Shown: in pieces, positions 22,344 through 32,640 of the stretch | How the letters are laid out: the number at the start of each line of letters is the position of its first letter | How positions within the stretch are numbered: the first letter of the stretch is position 1 | Origin: Macrotrachela quadricornifera | Taxonomy: Eukaryota > Rotifera > Eurotatoria > Philodinida > Philodinidae | Direction: 5' to 3' | Assembly: GCA_022393335.1 (NCBI GenBank) | Contig: JAJEKB010021389.1 | Span: 264,044 to 328,043 of the forward strand | DNA length: 64,000 nucleotides | Program-made: the position numbers and the translations under genes | The notes under the pieces: generated by a model | What the model saw: only the letters and a program-made list of their open reading frames with translations | Databases searched by the model: none | What the model was told of the DNA's origin: nothing

Positions 22344-23228
22344 TTACTCAGTCTGATTTAAAACATTATTTTCAATCCATTCCAATGAGTATTGAAATAC
22401 TTCGTTTCGTCGACTATCATTATGTAATTCATGATGTAATCCTTCCCAAATTTTGAATTCTTTTACTTTTGTCGAGCTTGTTCGATCAACCCAGTCCTGT
22501 ATCACCTTTCTTTTAATGATAGATTTTGTGCCATACTGAATTAAGAGTGGAATAGGAAATATATGTCCTCTTTGAATTTGAAATGATGCTTCAAGCATAA
22601 TATCAAGTGTTCTAGCCGGCCATCGATCGTGAACATAAGGATCGTTTTTGTAAGCTTCTATTACCTCCTTGTCATCTGTGAGGTCTGTAGAATATTGCTC
22701 TGCCCTCACTGGTAGACGAACGGTAGGTGATAGATTAGAAAAGGTACGACAGATAGCTAATTGAACAGGACCAACTTTAGCTTTAGGAAGGTTGGCAGCC
22801 GGCGAACAGAGGACAAGACCTTGAAATGGTAGTTTATCTACGTGCTTCATTGTATAGAAGATTATGACGGATGCGCCGATTCCATCTCCCCAAATAATAA
22901 GAGGAAGTGAAGAATATTTCTGTCTAATTTGGTCGATTGCAGCATCTATGTCATCAAAACTTGCTTTGACATGTGGCATGTAACCACGTTCACCACGACT
23001 TCTTCCATGACCTCTCCAATCATAATCAAAGACGGCAAATTGATGCTGACTAAAAAACTCTTGAAGAAATGTAGTACGCGCACCATGATCGCCAAAAGTG
23101 TGAATAAAGAAAAGAGCTGCTTTCGGTTTATCAACAGGCCAGTGCCTTCCAGAGAGAAGAAGACGATCTTCGAAGAAAGATCGAAATTGAATTGGCTCAG
23201 GAATATGAGTTTTCGATGTTTTAGACAT
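22344..23228 (-). CDS. Serine-aminopeptidase-like alpha/beta hydrolase (monoglyceride-lipase fold) lacking the catalytic Ser
   Basis: This is a 294-residue single-exon protein. The family signature is clear: FIHTFGDHGARTTF, FDYDWRGHGRSRG (oxyanion/HG region, 67-79), FDDIDAAIDQI, and WEGLHHELHND (261-271) matching the catalytic His block. However, the nucleophile elbow GxSxG reads G114-D-G116-I-G118, so the catalytic Ser is Gly, and the acid position after LLIQYG (usually GxxD) reads TKS, so the Asp is also missing. Length and fold markers are normal and the frame is intact, so this looks like a conserved pseudoenzyme and not a decaying gene. It has no signal peptide. A TAG acceptor sits 12 nt before the ATG. 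Its ligand-binding or regulatory role is unknown. Confidence 0.82.
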   Translation of the reverse strand: MSKTSKTHIPEPIQFRSFFEDRLLLSGRHWPVDKPKAALFFIHTFGDHGARTTFLQEFFSQHQFAVFDYDWRGHGRSRGERGYMPHVKASFDDIDAAIDQIRQKYSSLPLIIWGDGIGASVIIFYTMKHVDKLPFQGLVLCSPAANLPKAKVGPVQLAICRTFSNLSPTVRLPVRAEQYSTDLTDDKEVIEAYKNDPYVHDRWPARTLDIMLEASFQIQRGHIFPIPLLIQYGTKSIIKRKVIQDWVDRTSSTKVKEFKIWEGLHHELHNDSRRNEVFQYSLEWIENNVLNQTE

Positions 23229-23240
23229 TCGATAGTTTAT

Positions 23241-26200
23241 CTAAAACAACACTTTCAAAGCTATAAGCATGCGAGGTTACAATCTCCATGATTGAGAAAC
23301 AAAACACAGCAGGAGACTAGTCCATAATCAGGGGATACTCATTATGGTCATAAATTTAGCAAAAAAGGTTGCAAAAAAAGACGTGTAATCCAAAGCTTAA
23401 AACTTCAGTCACGATGTTCGTAATCTATTCTATAGGTTTAGCGAGTCACAGTCTTTCAGTTAGAATAAAACAAAAATCCTTTTTTGAACTATCAAAGTTA
23501 GAAGAATATGCAATCCTATTGCTAACCTGACAAATGATTGTTTTAAATAAAAGTTGGTTCCTTTAGGAAGAAACAAAGCAGAGTTTTCCTGGTGGTTATA
23601 CTTAAAATTCAACTTGCTTGAAAAACTTTACGCATGAAATGAATCTAAGTATTACACAAAAAAGCAAGTTTACGTTTTATACAATTTTGACTGTATGGTT
23701 TCTAAGCAAAAATTTTTAGCCGATTTCTATTCTATCTTAGAAATTAATAGTCTGTTAAAAGTAGCCAATTCACTATTAATATAGCCTTAAGGACGCTTTA
23801 GTTGTAACTTTCATAGAAGTTTCATTATGCTCTTTTTAAAACTTTTCTTTCACAAATTAGACCACCAAAGAAAATCTTCTCAAACACAAAACAATAGTTC
23901 TTTCTCTGTTCAGCTCGTGTCAAGCTAGAGAAGAAGAAAGGAAGAAACGGGCATAAAACTTTGTTTAACAACTTTCATAATAATATAAAAATTAGTGAAT
24001 AGATTATTTTCTATTATTTCTACTTGACATGGTCATTTCCAAGACAACAGATTTATATAAAAAGTGTAGATCTATTTCTCCCAGAACTATTCAGCTTTAT
24101 ACACCATTTGTATCTGGTAATTTCTAATATAAAGATATTTGTAAAGTGCTACGGGCTGACTTCTAAAAATTCTCGTTTTTAAATCACTTTCTTTCATAGC
24201 CTAGATGAACAAATTCGATATCGGACGCCGATAACAATCCATTAGGTATTTATAGATCATGAAACAATACTGGTTGCCCTGTTCAGATCGTTCATTCACA
24301 TTTTACAACACCTTCATCAAAACGTTTCATGGACTATCGATCGCCAAATTTCGTGCATCTCGTTACAGACTTTTAACCTCAGTCTGCTTGGTAACATAAC
24401 CAGTATTATTTTTTCTGCAATACACACATCCTAACTAGATACGAGTGAAAAGAGCAATGAGGAGTGCCTCAATGATCTTTCATCATTCTTAACCGCGAGA
24501 TTGGGTTTCGCAACATAGAAAAATAATTTTTACTTCAATCCATTGCAATTCATGCTATAAACTTATCAACTTTTCCTAAATATTCCATCCAATATGTTAC
24601 ATGAAAACTTGTAATATTTGTGGTGATATATGTTATTGGTAGAGTCCAATCTGTTTCGTCCAGACTTATAACTCTGGAGACCATATCTATTTTATATGCA
24701 GTGAATTTTGATGATCCTAGAGGGTAATTTCTACGAGTTATTGATCTGTACTAGTTGCGTGGTGATATGCAGTAGTGTTGCTCGTAAATGTTTAGGATAT
24801 TTGCGGAGCTTAGTGTTTGGCCTTCAATATCTGTACAGCTGTGATAGTCTAGACTCTTGTTAATAGTTACACAGTAATGATGAATATTGTTGTGGGTGCC
24901 TGTTAGAAGAAGAAACTTGAAAAATGCATTATGCCGTGGTGATTGCTAGAATTCATGGTAATAGTATGTCGAAAAATTGTTAAGTAAGGCTAATTGGCAT
25001 GATCGTTTCAGATAAAGGAGCAAATTTGGGCGTATACCTTTTCATTGACTTTCGCAAGATTGTATCGATGCTGGCTTTGTATTGATTATTGTAAGACGCG
25101 TTTTTTGAGTATCAAATTCTTTTGATCGCCAGATTCAATGATGCTTATTTGAAAGAGATTAAGAGGAGTTTGAAGTTATTTTTCTGATCTAACTAGATCG
25201 GAAAATCGTGCTAACGTTAGAATAATTCATTGTCCTGAAAAACTTTTAGTTGAACATTATAAGTTTTGCTATTCGTCAATATATTGTTTTTTTCCTGATT
25301 CGGCCTACAAACTTCATTAGAATCGCTCCTAAATCTACAATTATTATCAAAGATCACCCTTATATAGCAAGTTGAAGGTTTCTACAGTTATTTATTGACG
25401 ATAAATATTGCTTTCAGTTACAGGCAGTTCAGATCTTGAAAGAATAAGTAACTGTTGGTGCTTCTTTGGACACGAAATAGGTTGTGTGGCGTATTTCGTT
25501 TATTGATCAGGATCTGACACAACTGTAAAATCGAGACGGACATCAGTAACTGGACCGAATCTATAACAATCCGATCGAATCGCACTATAGGATTGAATCT
25601 TCTGAAAGTTTCCAACAGCTTCTAAACGTGCCGTAACTATGACATAATTACATTTTAGTGTGGTACGCTTCAATTGCAGAGCTACAAGATATGTAACACC
25701 GGAATGATACGAAAAAAGGACAAATGTATTGTAAGAGATATAACCATCAGAAACTATCGAGTAGTCATCCTATTCTGCAATGTCCAACATTGCAGGAATC
25801 AGTTCTATGCAATTCCGTCGTATTTCTACTGTGAATCAATTTCTGAAATTCCAGAATTGGAGAGTGAAGCTCGAGAAAAAAACATAATTTTTTCAAAGAA
25901 AGAATGTTGATAAGAACATTTTTTGTCCAAAAAATTTCAGTTTTTTTTAAATTAAGACTAAATGAATAGAGATCTCTGATGATATTTCAAGAGTTTATTT
26001 TAGAATATCTTTCAATTGATTTTCTGACACATACCTATTGACTTGCTCTTAATGCAAAAAATCGAAATATTTTTTAGACAAGAAAATAGTCTTATGGATA
26101 CTTCTTTAATTAATAGAGCATATTAACTTGTATCAATTTAACTATACATCGCTTTTGAAATGCATTATCAAGTTGTGAACCGACCTCGAATAAAAATATT

Positions 26201-26960
26201 TTTTTAATATTTCTATCATCAATAGTTAGAGTTACCGGCATATAATGTATTGCCGCCACCATATTTTAAGTAAAGATCAGTCTCTTACATATATATATAT
26301 TCAACGATTCCGACATGTCGAATAGCCATACAATTTGCAAAACGTAGAGAATCCGTAAAAGTAGACTTCATCGAATTTCTTAAAAATGGAAATAATAGTT
26401 GATCTGATTTTAACTCTTCTTTATATATCCTCTATAAAAATAGCTTGGAATAATTTCTGATAGTCTCAAACTGTAACTGTAAGTAGATGTGTGACAACTC
26501 CACATTGCTCAATGAGTGGGGTTAGATGATTCGCTCTCTCAAAAAGAGCTGAATTGGACCATCGGCTATTTCGCTTGTATTAAATGAAATTGTTGATAGC
26601 CGATTCCTATTTATATCAACGAGTCAAACGCTAGATTAATTGATATAGAAAGAACTATACTGTAAACTTGAAAATAAGTTATAGAGTTTTATGAATCATA
26701 TTCTAAAAATCTCTATATGAATCAACTGATGAATTTCTAGATTTTTGAAAATAAGGTACTCAAAATATTAAAAATATGAATTGTGTTTTTCTAATTAAAA
26801 AATCGAGAGGAAATTCATATATGCATATCCAGAATTTAGTATTCTATATACCAATTCGAGTATATTCTAAAAAGTAGAAAATCAAATTTAATTTTCTTTT
26901 CATTATATGTACATCTTTCATCCACTTTCTTCTACAAAACTGAAAGAAATACAATAATTT
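23241..26960. other. Long intergenic stretch without a supported gene
   Basis: Only short random frames occur here (for example 25418-25615 minus and 25674-25910 plus). None shows a family motif or a coherent chain of exons. A TA dinucleotide run lies at about 26290. If genes exist here they are made of very short exons that I could not chain. Confidence 0.4.
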
Positions 26961-26974
26961 TAAAAAAATATTAC

Positions 26975-27185
26975 TCATTTCAACGATGAGATGAACTAAA
27001 AAGAAAACGACTTACTATTCACTTGAACGATCGAATGATCTAAAAAGAAGAAAATATTATAATTATTTTACGATGGAACTTGCTGTTCATTTGAATGAAT
27101 AGATGATCTCAAAAAATAAAATAGATAATTATCTCAGAGAAAAACGTACTGTTTATTTAAACAGTCAGTTGATGCGTAAAAAAGG
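26975..27185 (-). repeat. Degenerate tandem repeat whose units are bounded by splice-like signals
   Basis: On the minus strand four related 24-26-nt units occur: GCATCAACTGACTGTTTAAA, GATCATCTATTCATTCAAAT, GATCATTCGATCGTTCAAGT and GTTCATCTCATCGTTGAAAT (starts shown). Each is followed by a donor-like GTACGT, GCAAGT, GTAAGT or GTAATA, and two of them are preceded by CTTTTTAG. Period is roughly 45-75 bp. It may be a decayed micro-exon array or a simple tandem repeat that happens to contain such signals. Confidence 0.4.
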
Positions 27186-27967
27186 AAAACAGAAATTAAT
27201 CGAAATAAGCATAACATGTTAAATTTAAGGTGATTATTTTCCACTTTTTAGAAAAGGAATCTTCTCGAAAAAATCAATGAATAAGTTATAAAACTTTGAA
27301 AATGCTTTAGTTTATTTAAGATTAACTTTTCAAAAAGTAGAATTTAAAAAAAAATGATAATATATTCACGAAAATGACTCATTCGCAAAGAGATCATCAT
27401 TAAATTCCGCTCAGACTCAAATAAGATTATCATCACTGGTGTTAGCTGCTCATATACGAGGCTGTAAGACTTATTATGCATATAATAAACGAAAACAAGT
27501 TTTTTTCATTTAAATTTGTCATAATTCATCTGCATAGCTTACCTTTTTTCTTTCGTCAAAGTAATATGAATTATTTATATGTACAACGCGCTTTGCTTTG
27601 TCGTTGCTATTGATCGTAATGTTCTGCACTGAATTGTTTGCATGTTGAATCCATAGTTGGAGAAACATAAAACGAGAAAAAAGAACGTTGTTAAGCACAT
27701 AACGAAGAAAAAAAATCATTACTATACAAATTTGATTGTGCCGTAAAAGTTGTCTTGAATGATAATCAAAATGCTGTTACTAAGTATACAACGTAAAGGT
27801 TAGCTATAGCAGATATGCAAAGTGGATGGTACTTATCCTACAGGTTATCAACTGATTGATAGGAATGAAAACAAGAGCTGCATTTGTTACTGCTCAAAAA
27901 AAACTAATACTATAAAATAACATGTATTGATTTTTCTAATTATAAATTCATTCATATCTCTATTTTA

Positions 27968-28155
27968 GTTCCATTCAAATATCCAAATGATGGAGTAAGT
28001 TAAATTTTCTATAATGAACTAAACGTATTTATTTGTTACAGATTGCTTCATATATCAAAGTCATGGAGTAAGTTTAATTTCATAAAATAAAATAAATCTA
28101 TTTGTATGTACATAGAGCGATGCAAAGCCTTTACTTCCCCTGATTCGATCTTAAG
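27968..28155 (+). other. Possible micro-exon pair with consensus splice sites
   Basis: TCTATTTTAG precedes a 26-nt block (27968-27993) ending GATGGA and followed by GTAAGT. Then 48 bp later TTTGTTACAG precedes a second 26-nt block ending CATGGA and followed by GTAAGT. A third acceptor-like TACATAG and a GTGAAT donor bound about 40 nt up to 28155. The two blocks and their introns are similar, so this is a tandem duplication. No parent gene could be assembled. Confidence 0.3.
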
Positions 28156-28318
28156 GTGAATTAAAAAATCTTACAGTATATGTTAAGATGTCATAGATCA
28201 TATAATGTCGAATATATGAAAGAACTATCATACCGCTCACCGACTTAAATTATAGCTTATAGAGTTGTCAATTTATTAAAAATATAAATTGTTAAAAAGT
28301 AAGTTTTATGACAAAATT

Positions 28319-28570
28319 TTAGAACCTAGTATGATCTCCTCTAACAGCTTCGAGAGCATCAAATTTTTTCCTCATGGAACACAGCAAATCAATGAAAAGA
28401 TCTGTGTCATCTTCAAAATCATTGAGTATATTCGCGAGGCTAGTTTTAAGAACACGATAATTGTATCTATCTCGACGATCTTCAACTTTATCTTTGATAA
28501 TTGCACCAATGCTTTCTGCAGAATTCATGTCCTCATTTTCTAGAAGATGCTGTGTTGCATTATCTTCCAT
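28319..28570 (-). CDS. Hypothetical 83-residue acidic protein or exon
   Basis: ATG at 28570-28568, stop at 28321-28319. The peptide MEDNATQHLLENEDMNSAES followed by IGAIIKDKVEDRRDRYNYRV is hydrophilic, lacks the A/T-driven Ile/Phe/Lys bias of random frames here and could form helices (SLANILNDFEDDTDLFIDLL). It has no recognised domain. It could be a small gene, a 3' exon or a fragment of a mobile element. Confidence 0.3.
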   Translation of the reverse strand: MEDNATQHLLENEDMNSAESIGAIIKDKVEDRRDRYNYRVLKTSLANILNDFEDDTDLFIDLLCSMRKKFDALEAVRGDHTRF

Positions 28571-29865
28571 TCAGGGTGCCTTATCATGAAGAAATATAAT
28601 TTCGTTTCGGAAGAAATGCAATCACATTTTCCTGAAGAACAATCTCACAAAAATAGGCGTCATTCCAAGATGGCGCATCTTTTTTCAGAATTCAAAGAAG
28701 TTTCTGCAGGGTAGAAGAGACATCTGGAAGTAAATGTAGTTAATTTGGAACTGTACAAAAAGGAAAAATCTCGTTTTTCTCAGACTACAGTTATTCGATT
28801 ATTGTCTTAAATGAGCATGAATCTATGTAAATCGACAAGTCTTTAAAAAATACAATTATACAGTCCAACGATTGACGAACTGTTAACGGCTTAAGTTTTC
28901 GCAAATCAGAAAATTTGGTTTGAAAAAAAAGACAAATTTTCAAGGCAAGAAGTTTAGTACAAATTAGATTTTATTTATTTTTAAATATCACAAAAGTAGA
29001 CTATAGAAAATTGCTTCAATCTAATTCATCCGCGACATGAATTTATAAAAAGATATTTCAAACAAGTAGCCGGAGATTAAGATACTTACTGAGTTATTTT
29101 AAGTTTTGAACTTTGTTAATTAGGTCGGTTCGATTCGGTTCGGTTTCGAAAAAATGGAATCTAATGACATTTCTGGTAGGTTGCAGAGCTTTTGACGCTG
29201 TATCTTGAGTATATTGTCGTTTTTAATAAAACGTATTTAGAGATTAAAATATGAAATACATAGCTCTGCCATTTATATAGATCCTATTATGATACTAGTT
29301 GAATAATGATCAAATAGCATAGAAAAATAGAGTGAAAGCCACTCTATCTGTTCATAAAAAATAATTTTTCAAGCTTTCAATAAGGAAATAAAATGATGAC
29401 GACACTACTTTTGGATTATCCTAAGTAAGTCTTGGCCTCTATGGCGTATGCATTTAAAATTCAGCATTTATATTCGATAAATATTAATTAACAGAAACAG
29501 CTGCATTACATTAAATAAACTATTGTTTTCTATAGATGCTAGATATTAACTGAACAGATTACAGAGATCAAAATTTATTATCAATTCAAGGGTGTTCCAT
29601 AACATTTGGAACACCCCGTATAATAAATTTTTGATGAATGTAGTATCGTTCTTTTTCTATATCCACAACCATGTGATCATTAATATTTTCACGCCCAAAG
29701 ATTCATGGTAAGGCTGATGGAAAAAAATTTATGAAACCATAAGTAATGATGCTTTCTCGAATTTCAATTAAGGGTAGCTCTTAAGTGCTTCATTCAGTAA
29801 ATATTTTGTCATCCAGCTAATATTTCACTTTTCTTTCTTTCTATTACTGCATTCGATTTCGAATA
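28571..29865. other. Intergenic with fragments of a dispersed miniature element
   Basis: No gene is supported. Sequence around 29185-29260 (GAGCTTTTGACGCTGTATCT) resembles the loop sequences at 20.9 kb and 32.3 kb, suggesting another fragment of that family. Confidence 0.35.
29590..29616. repeat. Perfect 10-bp stem hairpin
   Basis: GGGTGTTCCA, a 7-nt loop, then TGGAACACCC. The stem resembles Tc1/mariner-type ends collapsed onto each other (compare the GGATGTTC end of the element at 38018). It is probably a remnant of a miniature element. Confidence 0.5.
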
Positions 29866-29903
29866 TGACGTCAAAAGCAATTACTTTTAGTACTATATAT
29901 AAA
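29866..29903 (+). promoter_or_regulatory. CRE-like site and TATA box of the secreted-protein gene
   Basis: A palindromic TGACGTCA (29866-29873), the CREB/ATF consensus, lies 20 bp upstream of TATATATAAA (29894-29903). The ATG is at 29936, so transcription should start near 29920-29925 with a 5' UTR of only about 10-15 nt. This is the only gene in the window with such a clear core promoter. Function is inferred from consensus only. Confidence 0.55.
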
Positions 29904-29935
29904 CCGAATAATGATCAGTCACTAACAATCTGACG

Positions 29936-30376
29936 ATGCGATTTCTTCTGCTTCTCGCACTTGTGAATGTGGCGTTTGGCGTTTTACCTATAATGCCCTC
30001 CGAAGTTATACGTAATATGCAGGATCGTATAAAGAAACTTGAGCAACGACCATTCCTGTGTTCAGGTCGTGTTGATCACACGAAGTTTCAACGAAATGGA
30101 GGAATTGAACCTGGAATATACATCCATGTTGACACAAGCCAGTGTCAATTCTCTTCCACGCCTACTTATCTGACAAGTCTGACAGGAAATTCGACTCATT
30201 GGCTTGCCATGGGGGTTTCAGCCATCTACCAATCTTCGGCAACAGGATTTGACGTTTATCTAACTTACTTAGATCTTCAGTCAACAGCAGAAATTACGCT
30301 TACAAGGGCAGCTCAATATCAATGGGCGCTTGAATGGGTCGGTATTGAAAAGAAACAATCTGAGGACACGCATTAA
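29936..30376 (+). CDS. Small secreted protein, family not named
   Basis: 146 residues, single exon, ATG 14-16 nt after the expected TATA-driven start. Residues 1-15 (MRFLLLLALVNVAFG) are a classic signal peptide. Residues about 22-38 (SEVIRNMQDRIKKLEQR) look like a short amphipathic coiled coil, suggesting oligomerisation. The rest is a compact beta-rich domain with two cysteines (C42, C72; a likely disulfide) and the segment STPTYLTSLTGNSTHWLAMG then SAIYQSSATGFDVYL. I believe similar domains occur in secreted proteins of other aquatic invertebrates, but no function can be assigned. N-glycosylation sequon at NST. It is probably an extracellular matrix, mucus or lectin-like secreted product (inference). 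Confidence 0.75.
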   Translation: MRFLLLLALVNVAFGVLPIMPSEVIRNMQDRIKKLEQRPFLCSGRVDHTKFQRNGGIEPGIYIHVDTSQCQFSSTPTYLTSLTGNSTHWLAMGVSAIYQSSATGFDVYLTYLDLQSTAEITLTRAAQYQWALEWVGIEKKQSEDTH

Positions 30377-30401
30377 TTTGCATTACAAGTTGATTAAAAA
30401 A

Positions 30402-30407
30402 AATAAA
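30402..30407 (+). promoter_or_regulatory. Polyadenylation signal of the secreted-protein gene
   Basis: AATAAA 26 nt after the TAA stop, inside an A-rich stretch. It gives a very short 3' UTR, matching the short 5' UTR. Confidence 0.5.
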
Positions 30408-30538
30408 AAAGTTTGCTAAACTGATTCCATTTTGCTCAGAAGACAATACGTAATTTGCATTTACAGGAGTAATTAGATATTAGTCGGCTTTTATCGTAAT
30501 TATTGATGGTGAGTTTGAACAAATAACTATTACGACGC

Positions 30539-30566
30539 GTTTCAACTTATTTCAAAACTTCATCAG
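30539..30566 (-). ncRNA. Hammerhead-ribozyme-like core 1
   Basis: The minus strand reads CTGATGA, a 16-nt segment, then GAAAC followed by GCGTC. The segment can form a 5-bp stem II (two wobble pairs) with a UGAAAU loop. This is the spacing of minimal hammerhead ribozymes like those known in Penelope-like retroelements. Stems I and III are weak, so activity is doubtful. Confidence 0.3.
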
Positions 30567-30904
30567 GTAATTTAAACAATCTACATAAATGAGGGTGAGC
30601 TTGGAAAAATTAAATCGAAAGAGAAAACATGAGAGAATTCAACAAAGGATTATGTATCGTCAATTCACTAGTCCACGGATTTCTATATGTTAGATTATCC
30701 TGAATAATCACAGTTAACAACAAGTAACTTATGAGAAAAGCAATTAAAGTAAAAGTGCAATCATAGAGCATATAAATCAGTGAGTAAAGATAGTGTGAAT
30801 CATGAGTAACGATTTGCAGAGCCAAACCACTTCGGTATGGAAGTACAGTGTATAGATCATCGATGAATGAGCAGCAAATACAAACAATAGAACAATAGGC
30901 TTAA

Positions 30905-30979
30905 GGAGGAGGTGGAAATCGAACCCATGTATTTCGGATTATAAGTTCGAAGCACATCCAACTGAGCTGGGTCTCCCCC
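30905..30979 (-). tRNA. tRNA-like gene, probably Ile(TAT), degenerate
   Basis: The minus strand folds as a 75-nt cloverleaf. The acceptor GGGGGAG pairs with CTCCTCC (one G-U). The D-arm contains the A-box CAGCTCAGTTGG. The anticodon loop is CTTATAA, giving anticodon TAT. The T-arm contains the B-box GGTTCGATT. D-, anticodon- and T-stems each carry one mismatch, and position 8 is not T. It may be a pseudo-tRNA or the tRNA-derived head of a SINE. No poly-T terminator is seen immediately 3'. Confidence 0.5.
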
Positions 30980-31269
30980 GATTTTGATCTATGCTAGAAT
31001 ACGTAGATATCTGTCTTCATTTCTAACGTGTTCATCGATTATAGTTCTCGACGTTAGCAAATAATGTAATTTCTTTAAAGGCTTTTAAAAAAATAACTAA
31101 AATTAATCAAAGTCAAGTTCTTTTGAATCTGAAGATATTCATATGATAGCTTTGATTAATTCCAGTCATATTTCTCGTTTTTTCATTAGAGACAGTAAGT
31201 GTACTGCTCTCTATGCATTTATATCAGGTCAACATTAAACAAACAGAATAATAGACGGTTACTTCACTG

Positions 31270-31298
31270 GTTTCGATCTTGGTCAAAGGTTTCATCAG
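31270..31298 (-). ncRNA. Hammerhead-ribozyme-like core 2
   Basis: The minus strand reads CTGATGA, a 17-nt segment, then GAAACC. Stem II can form with 4 of 5 pairs. It has the same orientation as core 1, about 730 bp away, and shares the TCAAA spacing block with it. Degenerate; activity is doubtful. Confidence 0.25.
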
Positions 31299-31526
31299 AT
31301 TTCTTTCTTTTGCATCATTGACATGTATAACTTTTTCATCATTTTAGGAATATTTTTATACTTTGGTATTGTAATAAATTAGATGTAATGTGCAGAAATA
31401 AGCTTCCATGACCGGTTTTGACCATTATCGAAAAGTTCTCATTACGTGATTTCTAATGGATTCATGCTATTGCTAGAGTATATTTTTCTCCTTTGAGCTT
31501 GATAATCAACCAATATAATAAGTAAA

Positions 31527-32018
31527 TTACCAAAAGAAGTCGCATCGTTGCCATTTACATTGATAGTGATACCTAATTTCGTGAAATAAAATATCTTCAT
31601 TTTTTACGTAGCTAGTTCTTATTCTACTTGTACCAGAAAGTTCATTTATCCTCATCAAAAAATCATCTGCTGTATGATATAACAAATTATATTTTCTTAC
31701 CCATTTTGAACACGCTGCAATGAACTTTTTTCTTGTGAAATATTTGGGAGAGACCAATAAAAATTGAAAACTGAATGAGTACGATAAGAAATAGGTTTAG
31801 TAGCTATTAATTCATCTAAGTTGAGTCCAATATTTAGATAAGTTGTTTTTTGAAAATTCGGATGATTTCTTGCGAATATTCCATCATGAGTGTCTTGAAT
31901 ACAGTTTTGATCATAATCAGATATAACACAATGAAGATCAGCTTGAACTTGGAGTAGTTGTGAATAAGTCACGAGACTATGTACAAAAGGCACATACGCG
32001 TACTTGACAGTCTTAATT
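31527..32018 (-). pseudogene. Unrecognised protein-coding relic with one frameshift
   Basis: A T-rich acceptor (GATTCATAG) near 32040 opens a frame reading TENNEIKTVKYAYVPFVHSL and continuing to THSVFNFYWSLP near 31740. There coding sense jumps by one base into a second frame, KYFTRKKFIAACSKWVRKYN to YHYQCKWQRCDFFW and a stop at 31527. Both parts have balanced, protein-like composition with Cys and Trp. One frameshift joins about 160 residues. No upstream exon was found and the family is unknown to me. Confidence 0.4.
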
Positions 32019-32133
32019 TCGTTGTTCTCGGTAATTGTCTATGAATCAGCAAAACACGTGTCGAATTTTTATAGATTTTCATTAATTATTGTTTAAAAAA
32101 CCACTTTTCCTGCCCAAAAGTTAGACCAAAAAA

Positions 32134-32640
32134 TTATCGGATGTCCCATAATGATGAGTCAGTTTTTGTATTTTTCTTTTTATCATCTAATACGTTGATT
32201 TTGTTTTTAAAATATACGATAAGATGCAACATAAAAAGCTCTACAAGTTGCATTAAAAAGCTTATTTTAAACACAAACGGTACATATATAAAATAGCTTG
32301 TTTTGTTGTAAACTATAGAACTTTTCAAGCTGCATCTTGTGGTATATATTGTTTTTTTAATACAATGTATTAAAATTAAAAAACAATGTCTTTCAAAAAC
32401 TGAAAAACTTTTGAAAACCCCGAAAATGTCTCGAAAAACATGGTAGTATGGCCACAATCTCCTCTGCTAACTCTAATAAAAATTGACCTTTTCGAAAAAA
32501 GGCCTATGTATTCTGAAAGAGAAGACTTCAATGCATCTTTCTCTGATAAAAACTCAACTTCGACTTTTTTTCGAAAAAATGGATTTTTCAAGGGGTTCCC
32601 ATAAAACGGGTGACTTTAATACTACAGTGAGGGAATGGAA
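32134..32640. repeat. Degenerate copy of the fold-back miniature family
   Basis: GATGTCCCATAATGATGAGT at about 32142 resembles the ends of the element at 20650-21345, and AGATGCAACATAAAAAGCTC (about 32223) recurs inverted near 32320-32345. A second direct copy of the end motif, TTCCCATAAAACGGGTGAC, lies at about 32596. The limits are uncertain. Confidence 0.4.
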
